This document shows positions 38,216 to 47,200 of a DNA stretch of 64,000 nt, in pieces. Location of the stretch: the NCBI RefSeq assembly GCF_010120595.1, contig NZ_CP038020.1:1116001-1180000 (forward strand). The letters run 5' to 3'. This DNA comes from Streptococcus thermophilus. GTDB taxonomy: Bacteria > Bacillota > Bacilli > Lactobacillales > Streptococcaceae. The notes below the pieces were generated by a model. It ran no database searches and was not told where the DNA came from. It was given only the letters and a program-made list of their open reading frames with translations. How positions within the stretch are numbered: the stretch's first letter is position 1; every line of letters begins with the position of its first letter. The translations under genes were made by a program, and so were the position numbers.

Positions 38216-38519
38216 AGGAATAAATCTCTTTCTAGTAATGTTTTGCAACTCTACTATAACGGATTTATTCCTTTTTGTGTTTACACAACTTATTTTACAC
38301 TACCTAGATATGGTTCTTCACCATTTCTTTTGTTAATAGAAAAAATGAATTGTATTCAATAGTTCTTGCACAATTTCCTAGTAAGATAATTTCATAATAC
38401 CCCCATTGGTCAACTTTAAAAAGGTAGTCTGTTAATTGAAGTATTTCGTTATCTGTAGGTTTGATGTTATCCTTAAATCTTAGAGTCACTATTGTATAAT
38501 TTAGACAAAGGACAAAAAC

Positions 38520-38780
38520 ATGAAAAAACGCTATTCAAAAGAATTTAAAGAAACCCTTATCGCCTTCTATCATTCTGGTCAATCCGTCACCCAGCTGTCT
38601 AAAGAATACGACGTGGCCCCTGCAACAATTTATAAATGGATAGACCTCTGCTCTAAATCTAATGAAAGCTCCGTCTCTAAAGCTGATTTTCTAGAATTAA
38701 AAAGACAACTGGCTAAAGTTAAGGAAGAACGAGACATCTTAAAAAAAGTATTGACCATATTCGCCGAGAAAAAGAAGTGA
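38520..38780 (+). CDS. IS3-family transposase OrfA
   Basis: An 86-residue protein with a helix-turn-helix ([20 protein letters not shown], then [16 protein letters not shown]) and a leucine-zipper-like C-terminus ([19 protein letters not shown]). A run AAAAAAAG (38741-38748) within the zipper lies in the register needed for -1 frameshifting, and the -1 frame is open from there into orfB. Confidence 0.92.
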   Translation: MKKRYSKEFKETLIAFYHSGQSVTQLSKEYDVAPATIYKWIDLCSKSNESSVSKADFLELKRQLAKVKEERDILKKVLTIFAEKKK

Positions 38781-39631
38781 GTGCTGCGGATATGGCTCAA
38801 ACCATACAAACTTTAGCACTCAATGTCAGACTAAGCTGTCAACTCCTTGATGTTCCTGAATCAAGTTATTATGAACGGATTAACCGACATCCATCTAAAA
38901 CTCAATTAAGGAGACAATACCTGTCACTCAAAATTTCTCAACTCTTCAATGCTAACCGAGGAATCTATGGTGCTCCTAAAATTCATCATCCTCTACTTAA
39001 ACAAGGGGAAAAAGTCGGGTTAAAACTCGTACAGAAGCTAATGAAGCAACTTCAACTCAAGTCTGTAGTCATTAAGAAATTTAAGCCTGGATACTCACTA
39101 AGTGATCACATCAATCGAAAAAATCTCATACAGACTGAACCTACAAAGAAAAATAAGGTTTGGTCAACCGACATTACTTATATTCCTACTCAACAAGGAT
39201 GGGCTTATCTCTCAACCATTATGGATCGTTATACTAAAAAAGTCATTGCTTGGGATTTGGGCAAGCGAATGACTGTAGAATTAGTGCAAAGAACTTTAAA
39301 TAAGGCCATTAAATCACAAGACTATCCAGAAGCTGTTATTCTTCATTCTGACCAAGGAAGCCAGTATACGAGTCTAGAGTATGAAGAGTTGCTTAAGTAT
39401 TATGGGATGACTCACTCTTTCAGTCGAAGGGGACACCCTTATCATAATGCCAGTCTTGAATTTTGGCATGGACATTTAAAAAGAGAGTGGGTGTATCAAT
39501 TTAAATATAAGAACTTTGAAGAAGCCTATCAGAGTATTTTCTGGTACATCGAAGCCTTTTATAATTCAAAACGAATCCATCAAAGTTCAGGGTATCTTAC
39601 ACCTAATCAATTTGAAAAGGTAAGTGCTTAA
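38777..39631 (+). CDS. IS3-family transposase OrfB, DDE integrase core
   Basis: A 284-residue rve-type catalytic domain. An N-terminal HTH_21-like part contains RGIYGAPKIHHPLL. Catalytic residues: Asp in WSTDITYIP, Asp in HSDQGSQYTS and Glu in NASLEFWHGHLK, spaced as in DD(35)E enzymes. The C-terminal YNSKRIHQSSGYLTPNQFE is typical. OrfB is in the -1 frame relative to OrfA; the fusion is probably made at the A7 run at 38741, with the GTG at 38777 as an alternative start. The element looks intact. Confidence 0.93.
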   Translation: MSAADMAQTIQTLALNVRLSCQLLDVPESSYYERINRHPSKTQLRRQYLSLKISQLFNANRGIYGAPKIHHPLLKQGEKVGLKLVQKLMKQLQLKSVVIKKFKPGYSLSDHINRKNLIQTEPTKKNKVWSTDITYIPTQQGWAYLSTIMDRYTKKVIAWDLGKRMTVELVQRTLNKAIKSQDYPEAVILHSDQGSQYTSLEYEELLKYYGMTHSFSRRGHPYHNASLEFWHGHLKREWVYQFKYKNFEEAYQSIFWYIEAFYNSKRIHQSSGYLTPNQFEKVSA

Positions 39632-39675
39632 AATAAATAGATTAAAATTCTACGTTTGTTACTCTAAAAACTTGA

Positions 39676-39753
39676 CTTAACGTCAGTCAAGAGTTACGTA
39701 AGATTATGACAGCCATCTTTGAAGAAAAGATGAACAAACACAAGATTAAATAA
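39676..39753 (+). pseudogene. 3' remnant of an unrecognised gene next to the IS3 element
   Basis: After the IS end a frame runs to a TAA and encodes a short charged C-terminus (ELRKIMTAIFEEKMNKHKIK), directly followed by a strong terminator, so it is likely the end of a gene whose body was lost. Family unknown. Confidence 0.5.
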
Positions 39754-39762
39754 TGTTGTATC

Positions 39763-39798
39763 AAAAGAGGTATAAGTCTACAAACTTATACCTCTTTC
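39763..39798. terminator. Bidirectional terminator
   Basis: AAGAGGTATAAGT and ACTTATACCTCTT flank a six-base loop, with A and T runs on either side. It serves the remnant on the left and the minus-strand gene on the right. Confidence 0.9.
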
Positions 39799-39804
39799 TT
39801 ATCT

Positions 39805-40008
39805 TTACTTCTTATTTGATTTGGATAGGCTGATGACGACCATTGTCGCACACAGGAAAAATGAAGCTAATAAACCTTTGGTAGTGGTAGTCATAAAAGG
39901 TTTATCGAAGACATAGTAGTTATAGACAGAAAATCCCAAACCAATAAGAGTTACAATAATCGACATAACAAATAGCATCACCCATAATCTTCTTTGAGTC
40001 ATCGTCAA
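39805..40008 (-). CDS. Small membrane protein of unknown function
   Basis: A 67-residue protein with two membrane helices (about 8-30 and 44-61) and a positively charged C-terminus (SLSKSNKK). A GAGGAGGTTGAC ribosome binding site precedes the start. No domain recognised. Confidence 0.7.
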   Translation of the reverse strand: MTMTQRRLWVMLFVMSIIVTLIGLGFSVYNYYVFDKPFMTTTTKGLLASFFLCATMVVISLSKSNKK

Positions 40009-40101
40009 CCTCCTCTTTGTATCCGTTTTCTTTCTACCTATAGTATAACATAAAAAACCTTAGCTAAATTCCATAGAGTGGTTTGGCTAAGGTTTTTCAT
40101 C

Positions 40102-40522
40102 TTATTTCGTCAAGACAACCATATCATTTGGATTATGGTCACCATCTTCGATAGTCAACTGATTACCGTCGAGTTTATAGTATTTGGTGTCGTCACCCAT
40201 TGTCAGACTTTGATTGTCAGAGTTAACAGTTACAGGCTTGCTTTCCTTCTCTCCATCTGCCTCATCCTCTTCTCAAGTTCCAGTATTTCCAGAGATGGTA
40301 AGAGTAATGCGATCATTTTCATCAGTTCCTTTATAGGTGCCGTCTAGTCCTTCAGTCTGTTTAGAGGCTTCAGAACTTTGTGAAGATAAAACCTTACTTG
40401 AACTTTGTTGGGTGCTAGCAGAGCTTTCAGGTGTTTGAGCTTTTTGGTTTGAGCAGGCTGCTAATAGACCAAGAACTGCCACAGAGGCAAGAGAAAGTGT
40501 GAGTTTTTTTGGACAATGTCAT
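40102..40522 (-). pseudogene. Lipoprotein gene with frameshift and stop codon
   Basis: A lipoprotein signal (KKLTLSLASVAVLGLLAACSN, lipobox LAAC) is out of frame with the ATG that follows AAGGAG. The cause is a run of seven A where six would keep the frame. Later an in-frame TGA follows ISGNTGT, but the frame continues with DEADGEKESKPVTVNSDN and ends MVVLTK at 40102. The span of 421 bases is one more than a multiple of three. The mature part is Ser-rich, then a small beta domain. Confidence 0.85.
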
Positions 40523-40697
40523 AGGCTCATCTCCTTTCTTTGATGCCTTAAATATGGAAAACGCTTACATAGAGGGCAAGCGAAACCTCTTTTCTGAAAA
40601 TATTTGAAAATTAATCGTCGGATTCTCAAAGGCATAATCTGTTATCTCTATTTAAACTATGCTATACTGATAAAAAAAGCAAGAAGGAAGGTCCCTA

Positions 40698-41090
40698 ATG
40701 ACAACAACTAATCCACGTCACCAGTGCGAGCGACTTTGGGCAGCCAATAAGTACCTGGTACTCAGCCATTCAAACAAGATTTACTTAGAAATCCGTAACT
40801 ATCTCAAGAATGATAAGGTTCGTTTGGATCAGGTTCAAGCCTACATTGATCAAGCCCTAGCCCTTCCTGAAAATCCTGGTCAGGTCGTCAATACCTTCCA
40901 ACATATTTGGGGGTATTTTAAGAAAAAGGCGACTGCTAACGAGAAGGAAATGTTCATGGCCCAATTGGATAGCTATGCGACAGGCCAAATTCCTCAGACC
41001 CGTTTGGTGGAATCCGTCAAAGAGCTCCTCATCACGTATCCTAATCGCTATCTGGAGGAGTCAACCTTAATTAATGGGGGTTCAAAATGA
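40698..41090 (+). CDS. YbgA family (DUF1722) protein
   Basis: A 130-residue helical protein with RHQCERLWAANKYLVLSHSN near the start and VNTFQHIWGYFKKKA in the middle, the hallmarks of DUF1722/YbgA. In other bacteria the domain occurs beside DUF523 or photolyase genes, hinting at DNA repair. A good AGAAGGAAGG precedes the ATG. The next gene overlaps its stop by 4 bases and is a predicted pyrimidine-dimer glycosylase-like protein, which strengthens the repair link. Confidence 0.85.
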   Translation: MTTTNPRHQCERLWAANKYLVLSHSNKIYLEIRNYLKNDKVRLDQVQAYIDQALALPENPGQVVNTFQHIWGYFKKKATANEKEMFMAQLDSYATGQIPQTRLVESVKELLITYPNRYLEESTLINGGSK

Positions 41091-41449
41091 GACTGTGGCA
41101 TCAAGAGTTGATTGCAAAACTACCTCGTCAGCAATTATTAGGGCAGCACCGAGAATGTTGTGCCCTTCGTGGCAAGGGATGGCAACGAAAACATGCGACG
41201 GTTAACTATGTTTTTGATTATTCTCCATATCGCCTGTTTAAATACCATGAGCTTATTATGCAAGAAATGACGAAACGTGGCTATCGTGTTAGCCCTGAGT
41301 GGCTAGACAAGGAGTATCGAGGCAAGCAAATGCCAGCCTACGACAAGCTTGAAGTGGAGAAACTACCAGCCATTATTTATCCAGAGCATGATGCCACCTA
41401 TTTACAGGAATGTCTGGACAATCTCAAGCAAAAAGGAATCATCATCTAA
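41087..41449 (+). CDS. Pyrimidine dimer DNA glycosylase-like protein (TIGR02328 type)
   Basis: A 120-residue protein beginning MRLWHQELIAKLPRQQLLGQ followed by HRECCALRGKGW and KHATVNYVFDYSPYRLF. This is the conserved N-terminus of the TIGR02328 / Pyr_excise family, related to T4 endonuclease V, which nicks DNA at UV dimers. Overlap with the YbgA gene (ATGA) implies an operon. Enzymatic activity in this subfamily is not established as far as I know. Confidence 0.82.
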   Translation: MRLWHQELIAKLPRQQLLGQHRECCALRGKGWQRKHATVNYVFDYSPYRLFKYHELIMQEMTKRGYRVSPEWLDKEYRGKQMPAYDKLEVEKLPAIIYPEHDATYLQECLDNLKQKGIII

Positions 41450-41461
41450 AGGAGGAAAACG

Positions 41462-41839
41462 ATGAGTTTGTTTAAGTGGCTTGCACCTAAAAAGAAAGTA
41501 GCAGAAGGCTTTGTCATACGTATATCGACAGCGGATCAGGTAGACTAAGCGACGATTACAAACCCAAGTGACAGTGACATCTGGGATGCCTTGGTACAAC
41601 TTCCAGTATCCTACGATAGTCTCTATCTCACTTATAGCGAAAAAGGGTCAACGAGTTTTATCTTTGTTGAATCCGAGGATGACAAGTATCGTTTGGAACA
41701 CGACACACCTGAGCTAGGATTAGAATTGACAAATGTCGCACGTGTATCCCAACAAGTTGCCAGAGATATCCGTATTCGCTTTTCAAAAGAGCACTCAGTG
41801 ATTTTGGACGATTATTGGAAACAAGAGAAAGTCAGGTAG
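41462..41839 (+). pseudogene. Small hypothetical protein gene with one in-frame stop
   Basis: AGGAGGAAAACG precedes ATG at 41462. The frame MSLFKWLAPKKKVAEGFVIR runs 28 codons to a TAA (41546), then continues in the same frame to 41839 (DIWDALVQLPVSYDSLYLTY and on). A single nonsense change therefore breaks a 125-residue protein. The family is not recognised. It is the third gene of the ybgA-led operon. Confidence 0.7.
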
Positions 41840-41840
41840 T

Positions 41841-42206
41841 CCTATTGCCTACCTCACCCCAGAAACCAGACGTAAGAGACTAAAAGGCTTTTGCTTAATC
41901 ATTGAAATCATTTGTCTGGTTCATTTTGCTATTATCATCCCTCGTGATAGGGTATTTACTCCTGAAAAATGGGCTCATACACCTGATTACATGCGCCATA
42001 AACTCATGTGGAGTTTTCATCGGCAGTATCAGCTTGAGGGCATGACGAGAGAAGAAGTAGAGAAACTCTTGGGCAAGGGCGATGACCTTCAAGGAAGTGT
42101 TGAGTACAAGCTGGCCGACGATTGGATTGGTGGCTGGCGTGTTTACCATATTGACTATAAGCAAGACCGGGTGATTCGTGCCAAAGAAACCTGGCAAGAC
42201 TGGTGA
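41841..42206 (+). pseudogene. Membrane-anchored protein gene fragment without a start
   Basis: A frame open from about 41799 to 42206 contains a membrane helix (FCLIIEIICLVHFAIII), then MTREEVEKLLGKGDDL, which looks like the SmpA/OmlA-type turn, and WRVYHIDYKQDRVIRAKETW at the end. No in-frame start codon is seen before the membrane segment, so the 5' end is probably damaged. Family uncertain. Confidence 0.5.
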
Positions 42207-42310
42207 AAATGAGCTTTTTCTTCCCCTAAAAAGTAGTATAATCAAGGTGTAAAGGTAATCGTTTTCAAAAGAACGAAGCTGTCTTTTGATTAGAAATGGA
42301 GGACAAACTC

Positions 42311-42922
42311 ATGACCCTATTTATGTCTAAACTGATGAGCGGTATTATGGAACTGCTCATAGTCTCTGTCATTCCTTTTATCACTTGGTTAATTAGGAGC
42401 AGGAAAAAGGTCGGTTTCTTTGACTGGATTGGGTTGAAGAAAGTTGAGAGTCAGAAGAAGAGACAATTAGTACTGACCATTTTGGGTATTAGTCTACTTT
42501 TTCTTATTTTCTCGATTGTGGTCTTTAGTTAGTTCGCCTCTAGCAAAACGGCCACAGCAGATTTTTCTGGGAAGGGAATTGGAGCACTTCCTGCCATTCT
42601 AGCCTTCGCTATCTTAGGGACTGCCTTGCCAGAAGAAATCTTCTTTAGAGGTTTTCTTTTGAAAATGGTGCAGGGAAAACTGGGATTTCTAGGAGCTAAT
42701 CTCGTTCAGTCTCTCTTATTTGGGCTCATCCATGCGCTTATGTTTATCCAACTAACTGGCTACCTTAGGGCTTTTGCCATCTTGGTCTTTATCAGTCTCA
42801 TAGCTTACGTTTTGGGTGCTATCAATGAGAAGAAAGCAGATGGCTCCATTCTTCCAAGTGTCTTTATCCACGCCTTGGCCAATACGGTTGTAGGGTTGCT
42901 CTTTGCCTTCTCCCTCATTTAG
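42311..42922 (+). pseudogene. CPBP-family intramembrane protease gene with one in-frame stop
   Basis: The ATG at 42311 follows GGAGG. The frame has a TAG at 42530 and then continues without a shift to 42922. The second half has the CAAX protease/bacteriocin-processing motifs: EEIFFRGFLL (two Glu and an Arg), FGLIHALMF (first His) and SVFIHALANTVVG (second His). CPBP proteins are often bacteriocin self-immunity proteins in lactic acid bacteria. Readthrough apart, the protein is lost. Confidence 0.85.
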
Positions 42923-42948
42923 ATAAAATTATATAGAAGAAAGTTAAC

Positions 42949-43316
42949 ATGGATGAATTAAAAGAAATCAAACTTAAAAACTATCAGTATCTAAATAAGG
43001 TTGCTATCAAGGGGGAGACACTCTTCACGGGCTCCTCTCTCATGGAGATTTTTACCCAGCTAATCTTCATCTGCCTTGGCAGACCAAGGCCTCAATTCAG
43101 TGGATGAAACTGCGGACACCTGAAAATCTTGACCGTTGCAACCAGGCTCTTGAGGAAATCGCCAAAACCTATGGTTACCACTTCATTAATTGTAATGCTG
43201 AGCTGTTCGACGATATAAAAGAGCAGAAAGCAGAGCATAACTATGACGGCGTTCACCTATATGCCAATGCCTACTTAAAGGTCTATGAATCTCTTGAACC
43301 CTACCTATTGGATTAA
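42949..43316 (+). pseudogene. SGNH/GDSL hydrolase gene with internal deletion
   Basis: The start MDELKEIKLKNYQYLNKVAI and then LFTGSSLME give the SGNH block I Ser. The frame soon fails, and another frame resumes with MKLRTPENLDRCNQALEEIA and the block V motif YDGVHLYANAYLKVY (Asp and His). About 100 residues are missing between the two parts. Platelet-activating-factor acetylhydrolase-like proteins of this type are widespread in streptococci. Confidence 0.78.
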
Positions 43317-43411
43317 AAAAATATGAGAGAATTTCCAGTTCTTACTCGCTTTTTTCCCTTGATTACAGTACAATAGACGTCAAAAGTGAAAAATTGAAAT
43401 GAGGTATCCCT

Positions 43412-44023
43412 ATGTGGAAATGGTTTAAGCGACTCCTTATCCTCGTCATTGTGCTCTTTTTGGCAGTGGTGGCTCTACTTATTCCGGACAATATCGATAG
43501 TCAAGACCAATTAAAAAATGTATCAACACAAACATCTCTTGTTGATTTAGCCCAGGCTGGTATCGGTGGGGCATCCCTCTCATCAGGTGGCCTTTCAACC
43601 GAGATTAATCTTGATAGTAATCAGTTTCGTCAAGTCCTAAAAGCAAGCATAGCTGAATCTAATGATGAGACCTTGCAAAACAGTACCGTAGAGTTGAATG
43701 ATTCCTATCTAACAGCTAAGGTTCCCGTATCTCTTGGCCCTATCGAATCAACATTTAGCCTTGATTTTACGGTCAGCACTAACAAGGAAGTCATCCTACT
43801 AGATTTGGTAGGTGCCCACTTGGGTCGTCTTCCAGTTCCAAAATCACTGGTTCTGCCTTATCTCAAGAAGAGCATTGCCCAGTCTAGTAGTGGTGTTCGC
43901 ATGGTTAACAACCAGATCCAGATCAAGCTTCCTGAAATAGGATACGAGATTGACCAAGCCACAGTTACCAACGGTAAGATGAAGGTGAAGCTTAATATTC
44001 CGATTTCCTTGCCAACAAGTTAG
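43412..44023 (+). CDS. YpmS family protein (DUF2140)
   Basis: A 203-residue protein with one N-terminal membrane helix (about 5-24, WFKRLLILVIVLFLAVVALL) and an extracellular beta-rich domain (LVDLAQAGIGGASLSSGGLS, then NQIQIKLPEIGYEID). It fits DUF2140/YpmS. Members are membrane-anchored and of unknown function. It is followed by a terminator and is the last gene before the CRISPR locus. Confidence 0.85.
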   Translation: MWKWFKRLLILVIVLFLAVVALLIPDNIDSQDQLKNVSTQTSLVDLAQAGIGGASLSSGGLSTEINLDSNQFRQVLKASIAESNDETLQNSTVELNDSYLTAKVPVSLGPIESTFSLDFTVSTNKEVILLDLVGAHLGRLPVPKSLVLPYLKKSIAQSSSGVRMVNNQIQIKLPEIGYEIDQATVTNGKMKVKLNIPISLPTS

Positions 44024-44053
44024 TAGTTTAAAATCATTTGTTAAAAAATAAAA

Positions 44054-44086
44054 TCCAAAACCAAGTCTAAGCTGACTTGGTTTTTT
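44054..44086 (+). terminator. Terminator after the YpmS gene
   Basis: AAAACCAAGT and ACTTGGTTTT flank an 8-base loop. It separates ypmS from the cas operon. Confidence 0.9.
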
Positions 44087-44220
44087 ACATGAGCAAAGTC
44101 GTTAGAGGGAGGACTACTTATATTTTTTCTAGGTTTCGGAATGAAGTGAATAACGTTGTTTAGATAAAAATGATATTAAATTGATTTTTTAAAACATAGA
44201 TTATAGCGTTTACAAAAAAG

Positions 44221-44249
44221 TTGCGAATTTTCAGATACTAGTTTATAAT
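44221..44249 (+). promoter_or_regulatory. cas operon promoter
   Basis: TTGCGA (44221-44226) and TATAAT (44244-44249) with a 17-base spacer. The ATG of cas9 lies 30 bases downstream of the -10, with AAGGGG as ribosome binding site. Confidence 0.75.
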
Positions 44250-44278
44250 ATTAGAAAAAAGCATAAGGGGATTATTAA

Positions 44279-47200
44279 ATGAGTGACTTAGTTTTAGGAC
44301 TTGATATCGGTATAGGTTCTGTTGGTGTAGGTATCCTTAACAAAGTGACAGGAGAAATTATCCATAAAAACTCACGCATCTTCCCAGCAGCTCAAGCGGA
44401 AAATAACCTAGTACGTAGAACGAATCGTCAAGGAAGACGCTTGACACGACGTAAAAAACATCGTATAGTTCGTTTAAATCGTCTATTTGAGGAAAGTGGA
44501 TTAATCACCGATTTTACGAAGATTTCAATTAATCTTAACCCATATCAATTACGAGTTAAGGGCTTGACCGATGAATTGTCTAATGAAGAACTGTTTATCG
44601 CTCTTAAAAATATGGTGAAACACCGTGGGATTAGTTACCTCGATGATGCTAGTGATGACGGAAATTCATCAGTAGGAGACTATGCACAAATTGTTAAGGA
44701 AAATAGTAAACAATTAGAAACTAAGACACCGGGACAGATACAGTTGGAACGCTACCAAACATATGGTCAATTACGTGGTGATTTTACTGTTGAGAAAGAT
44801 GGCAAAAAACATCGCTTGATTAATGTCTTTCCAACATCAGCTTATCGTTCAGAAGCCTTAAGGATACTGCAAACTCAACAAGAATTTAATCCACAGATTA
44901 CAGATGAATTTGTTAATCGTTATCTCGAAATTTTAACTGGAAAACGGAAATATTATCATGGACCCGGAAATGAAAAGTCACGGACTGATTATGGTCGTTA
45001 CAGAACGAATGGAGAAACTTTAGACAATATTTTTGGAATTCTAATTGGGAAATGTACATTTTATCCAGAAGAGTTTAGAGCAGCAAAAGCTTCCTACATG
45101 GCTCAAGAATTCAATTTGCTAAATGATTTGAACAACCTAACAGTTCCTACTGAAACCAAAAAGTTGAGCAAAGAACAGAAGAATCAAATCATTAATTATG
45201 TCAAAAATGAAAAGGCAATGGGGCCAGCGAAACTTTTTAAATATATCGCTAAGTTACTTTCTTGTGATGTTGCAGATATCAAGGGATACCGTATCGACAA
45301 ATCAGGTAAGGCTGAGATTCATACTTTCGAAGCCTATCGAAAAATGAAAACGCTTGAAACCTTAGATATTGAGCAAATGGATAGAGAAACGCTTGATAAA
45401 TTAGCCTATGTCTTAACATTAAACACTGAGAGGGAAGGTATTCAAGAAGCCTTAGAACATGAATTTGCTGATGGTAGCTTTAGCCAGAAGCAAGTTGACG
45501 AATTGGTTCAATTCCGCAAAGCAAATAGTTCCATTTTTGGAAAAGGATGGCATAATTTTTCTGTCAAACTGATGATGGAGTTAATTCCAGAATTGTATGA
45601 GACGTCAGAAGAGCAAATGACTATCCTGACACGACTTGGAAAACAAAAAACGACCTCGTCTTCAAATAAAACAAAATATATAGATGAGAAACTATTAACT
45701 GAAGAAATCTATAATCCTGTTGTTGCTAAGTCTATTCGCCAGGCTATAAAAATCGTAAATGCGGCGATTAAAGAATACGGAGACTTTGACAATATTGTCA
45801 TCGAAATGGCTCGTGAAACAAATGAAGATGATGAAAAGAAAGCTATTCAAAAGATTCAAAAAGCCAACAAAGATGAAAAAGATGCAGCAATGCTTAAGGC
45901 TGCTAACCAATATAATGGAAAGGCTGAATTACCACATAGTGTTTTCCACGGTCATAAGCAATTAGCGACTAAAATCCGCCTTTGGCATCAGCAAGGAGAA
46001 CGTTGCCTTTATACTGGTAAGACAATCTCAATCCATGATTTGATAAATAATCCTAATCAGTTTGAAGTAGATCATATTTTACCTCTTTCTATCACATTCG
46101 ATGATAGCCTTGCAAATAAGGTTTTGGTTTATGCAACTGCTAACCAAGAAAAAGGACAACGAACACCTTATCAGGCTTTAGATAGTATGGATGATGCGTG
46201 GTCTTTCCGTGAATTAAAAGCTTTTGTACGTGAGTCAAAAACACTTTCGAACAAGAAAAAAGAATACCTCCTCACAGAAGAAGATATTTCAAAGTTTGAT
46301 GTTCGAAAGAAATTTATTGAACGAAATCTTGTAGATACAAGATACGCTTCAAGAGTTGTCCTCAATGCCCTTCAAGAACACTTTAGAGCTCACAAGATTG
46401 ATACAAAAGTTTCCGTGGTTCGTGGCCAATTTACATCTCAATTGAGACGCCATTGGGGAATTGAGAAGACTCGTGATACTTATCATCACCATGCTGTCGA
46501 TGCATTGATTATTGCCGCCTCAAGTCAGTTGAATTTGTGGAAAAAACAAAAGAATACCTTTGTAAGTTATTCAGAAGATCAACTCCTTGATATTGAAACA
46601 GGTGAACTTATTAGTGATGATGAGTACAAGGAATCTGTGTTCAAAGCCCCTTATCAACATTTTGTTGATACATTGAAGAGTAAAGAATTTGAAGACAGTA
46701 TCTTATTCTCATATCAAGTGGATTCTAAGTTTAATCGTAAAATATCAGATGCCACTATTTATGCGACAAGACAGGCTAAAGTAGGAAAAGATAAGGCGGA
46801 TGAAACTTATGTCTTAGGGAAAATCAAAGATATTTATACTCAGGATGGTTATGATGCCTTTATGAAGATTTATAAGAAGGATAAGTCAAAATTCCTCATG
46901 TATCGTCACGACCCACAAACCTTTGAGAAAGTTATCGAGCCAATTTTAGAGAACTATCCTAATAAGCAAATGAATGAAAAAGGGAAAGAGGTACCATGTA
47001 ATCCTTTCCTAAAATATAAAGAAGAACATGGCTATATTCGTAAATATAGTAAAAAAGGCAATGGTCCTGAAATCAAGAGTCTTAAATACTATGATAGTAA
47101 GCTAGGCAATCATATTGATATTACTCCGAAGGATAGTAACAATAAAGTTGTCTTACAGTCATTAAAACCTTGGAGAACAGATGTCTATTTCAATAAAAAT

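Larger units (their letters stand above)
36947..38301 (-). mobile_element. IS1191-type insertion sequence (IS256 family)
   Basis: The ends are imperfect inverted repeats that share a perfect GTGTAAACAC core (left 36947-36970, right 38278-38301). The flanking 8-mers AACTGGAT and ACCTAGAT agree at 6 of 8 positions, which would fit a decayed target duplication. The transposase gene fills the element on the minus strand. Confidence 0.85.
36727..38479 (-). pseudogene. Rgg/MutR-family regulator C-terminus, split by an IS1191-type element
   Basis: Two frames on the minus strand (38479-38304 and 36948-36727) together give a helical C-terminal domain of the Rgg/GadR/MutR type: [20 protein letters not shown], then [20 protein letters not shown] and a TPR-like end. 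The IS1191-type element lies between them, after the His-Ile codons. The N-terminal HTH half is missing, cut off by the IS3 element at 38480. Rgg proteins are peptide-pheromone-responsive regulators, so a quorum-sensing circuit was probably lost here. Confidence 0.75.
38480..39667 (+). mobile_element. IS3-family insertion sequence with orfA/orfB
   Basis: The ends share TTAGAGT...ACTCTAA as the outermost part of imperfect inverted repeats of about 26 bases. The two transposase frames fill the element. A clear 3-bp target duplication is not seen, so flanking DNA may have been deleted: the left side cuts the Rgg-like gene, and the right side joins the tail of an unrelated gene. Confidence 0.85.
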
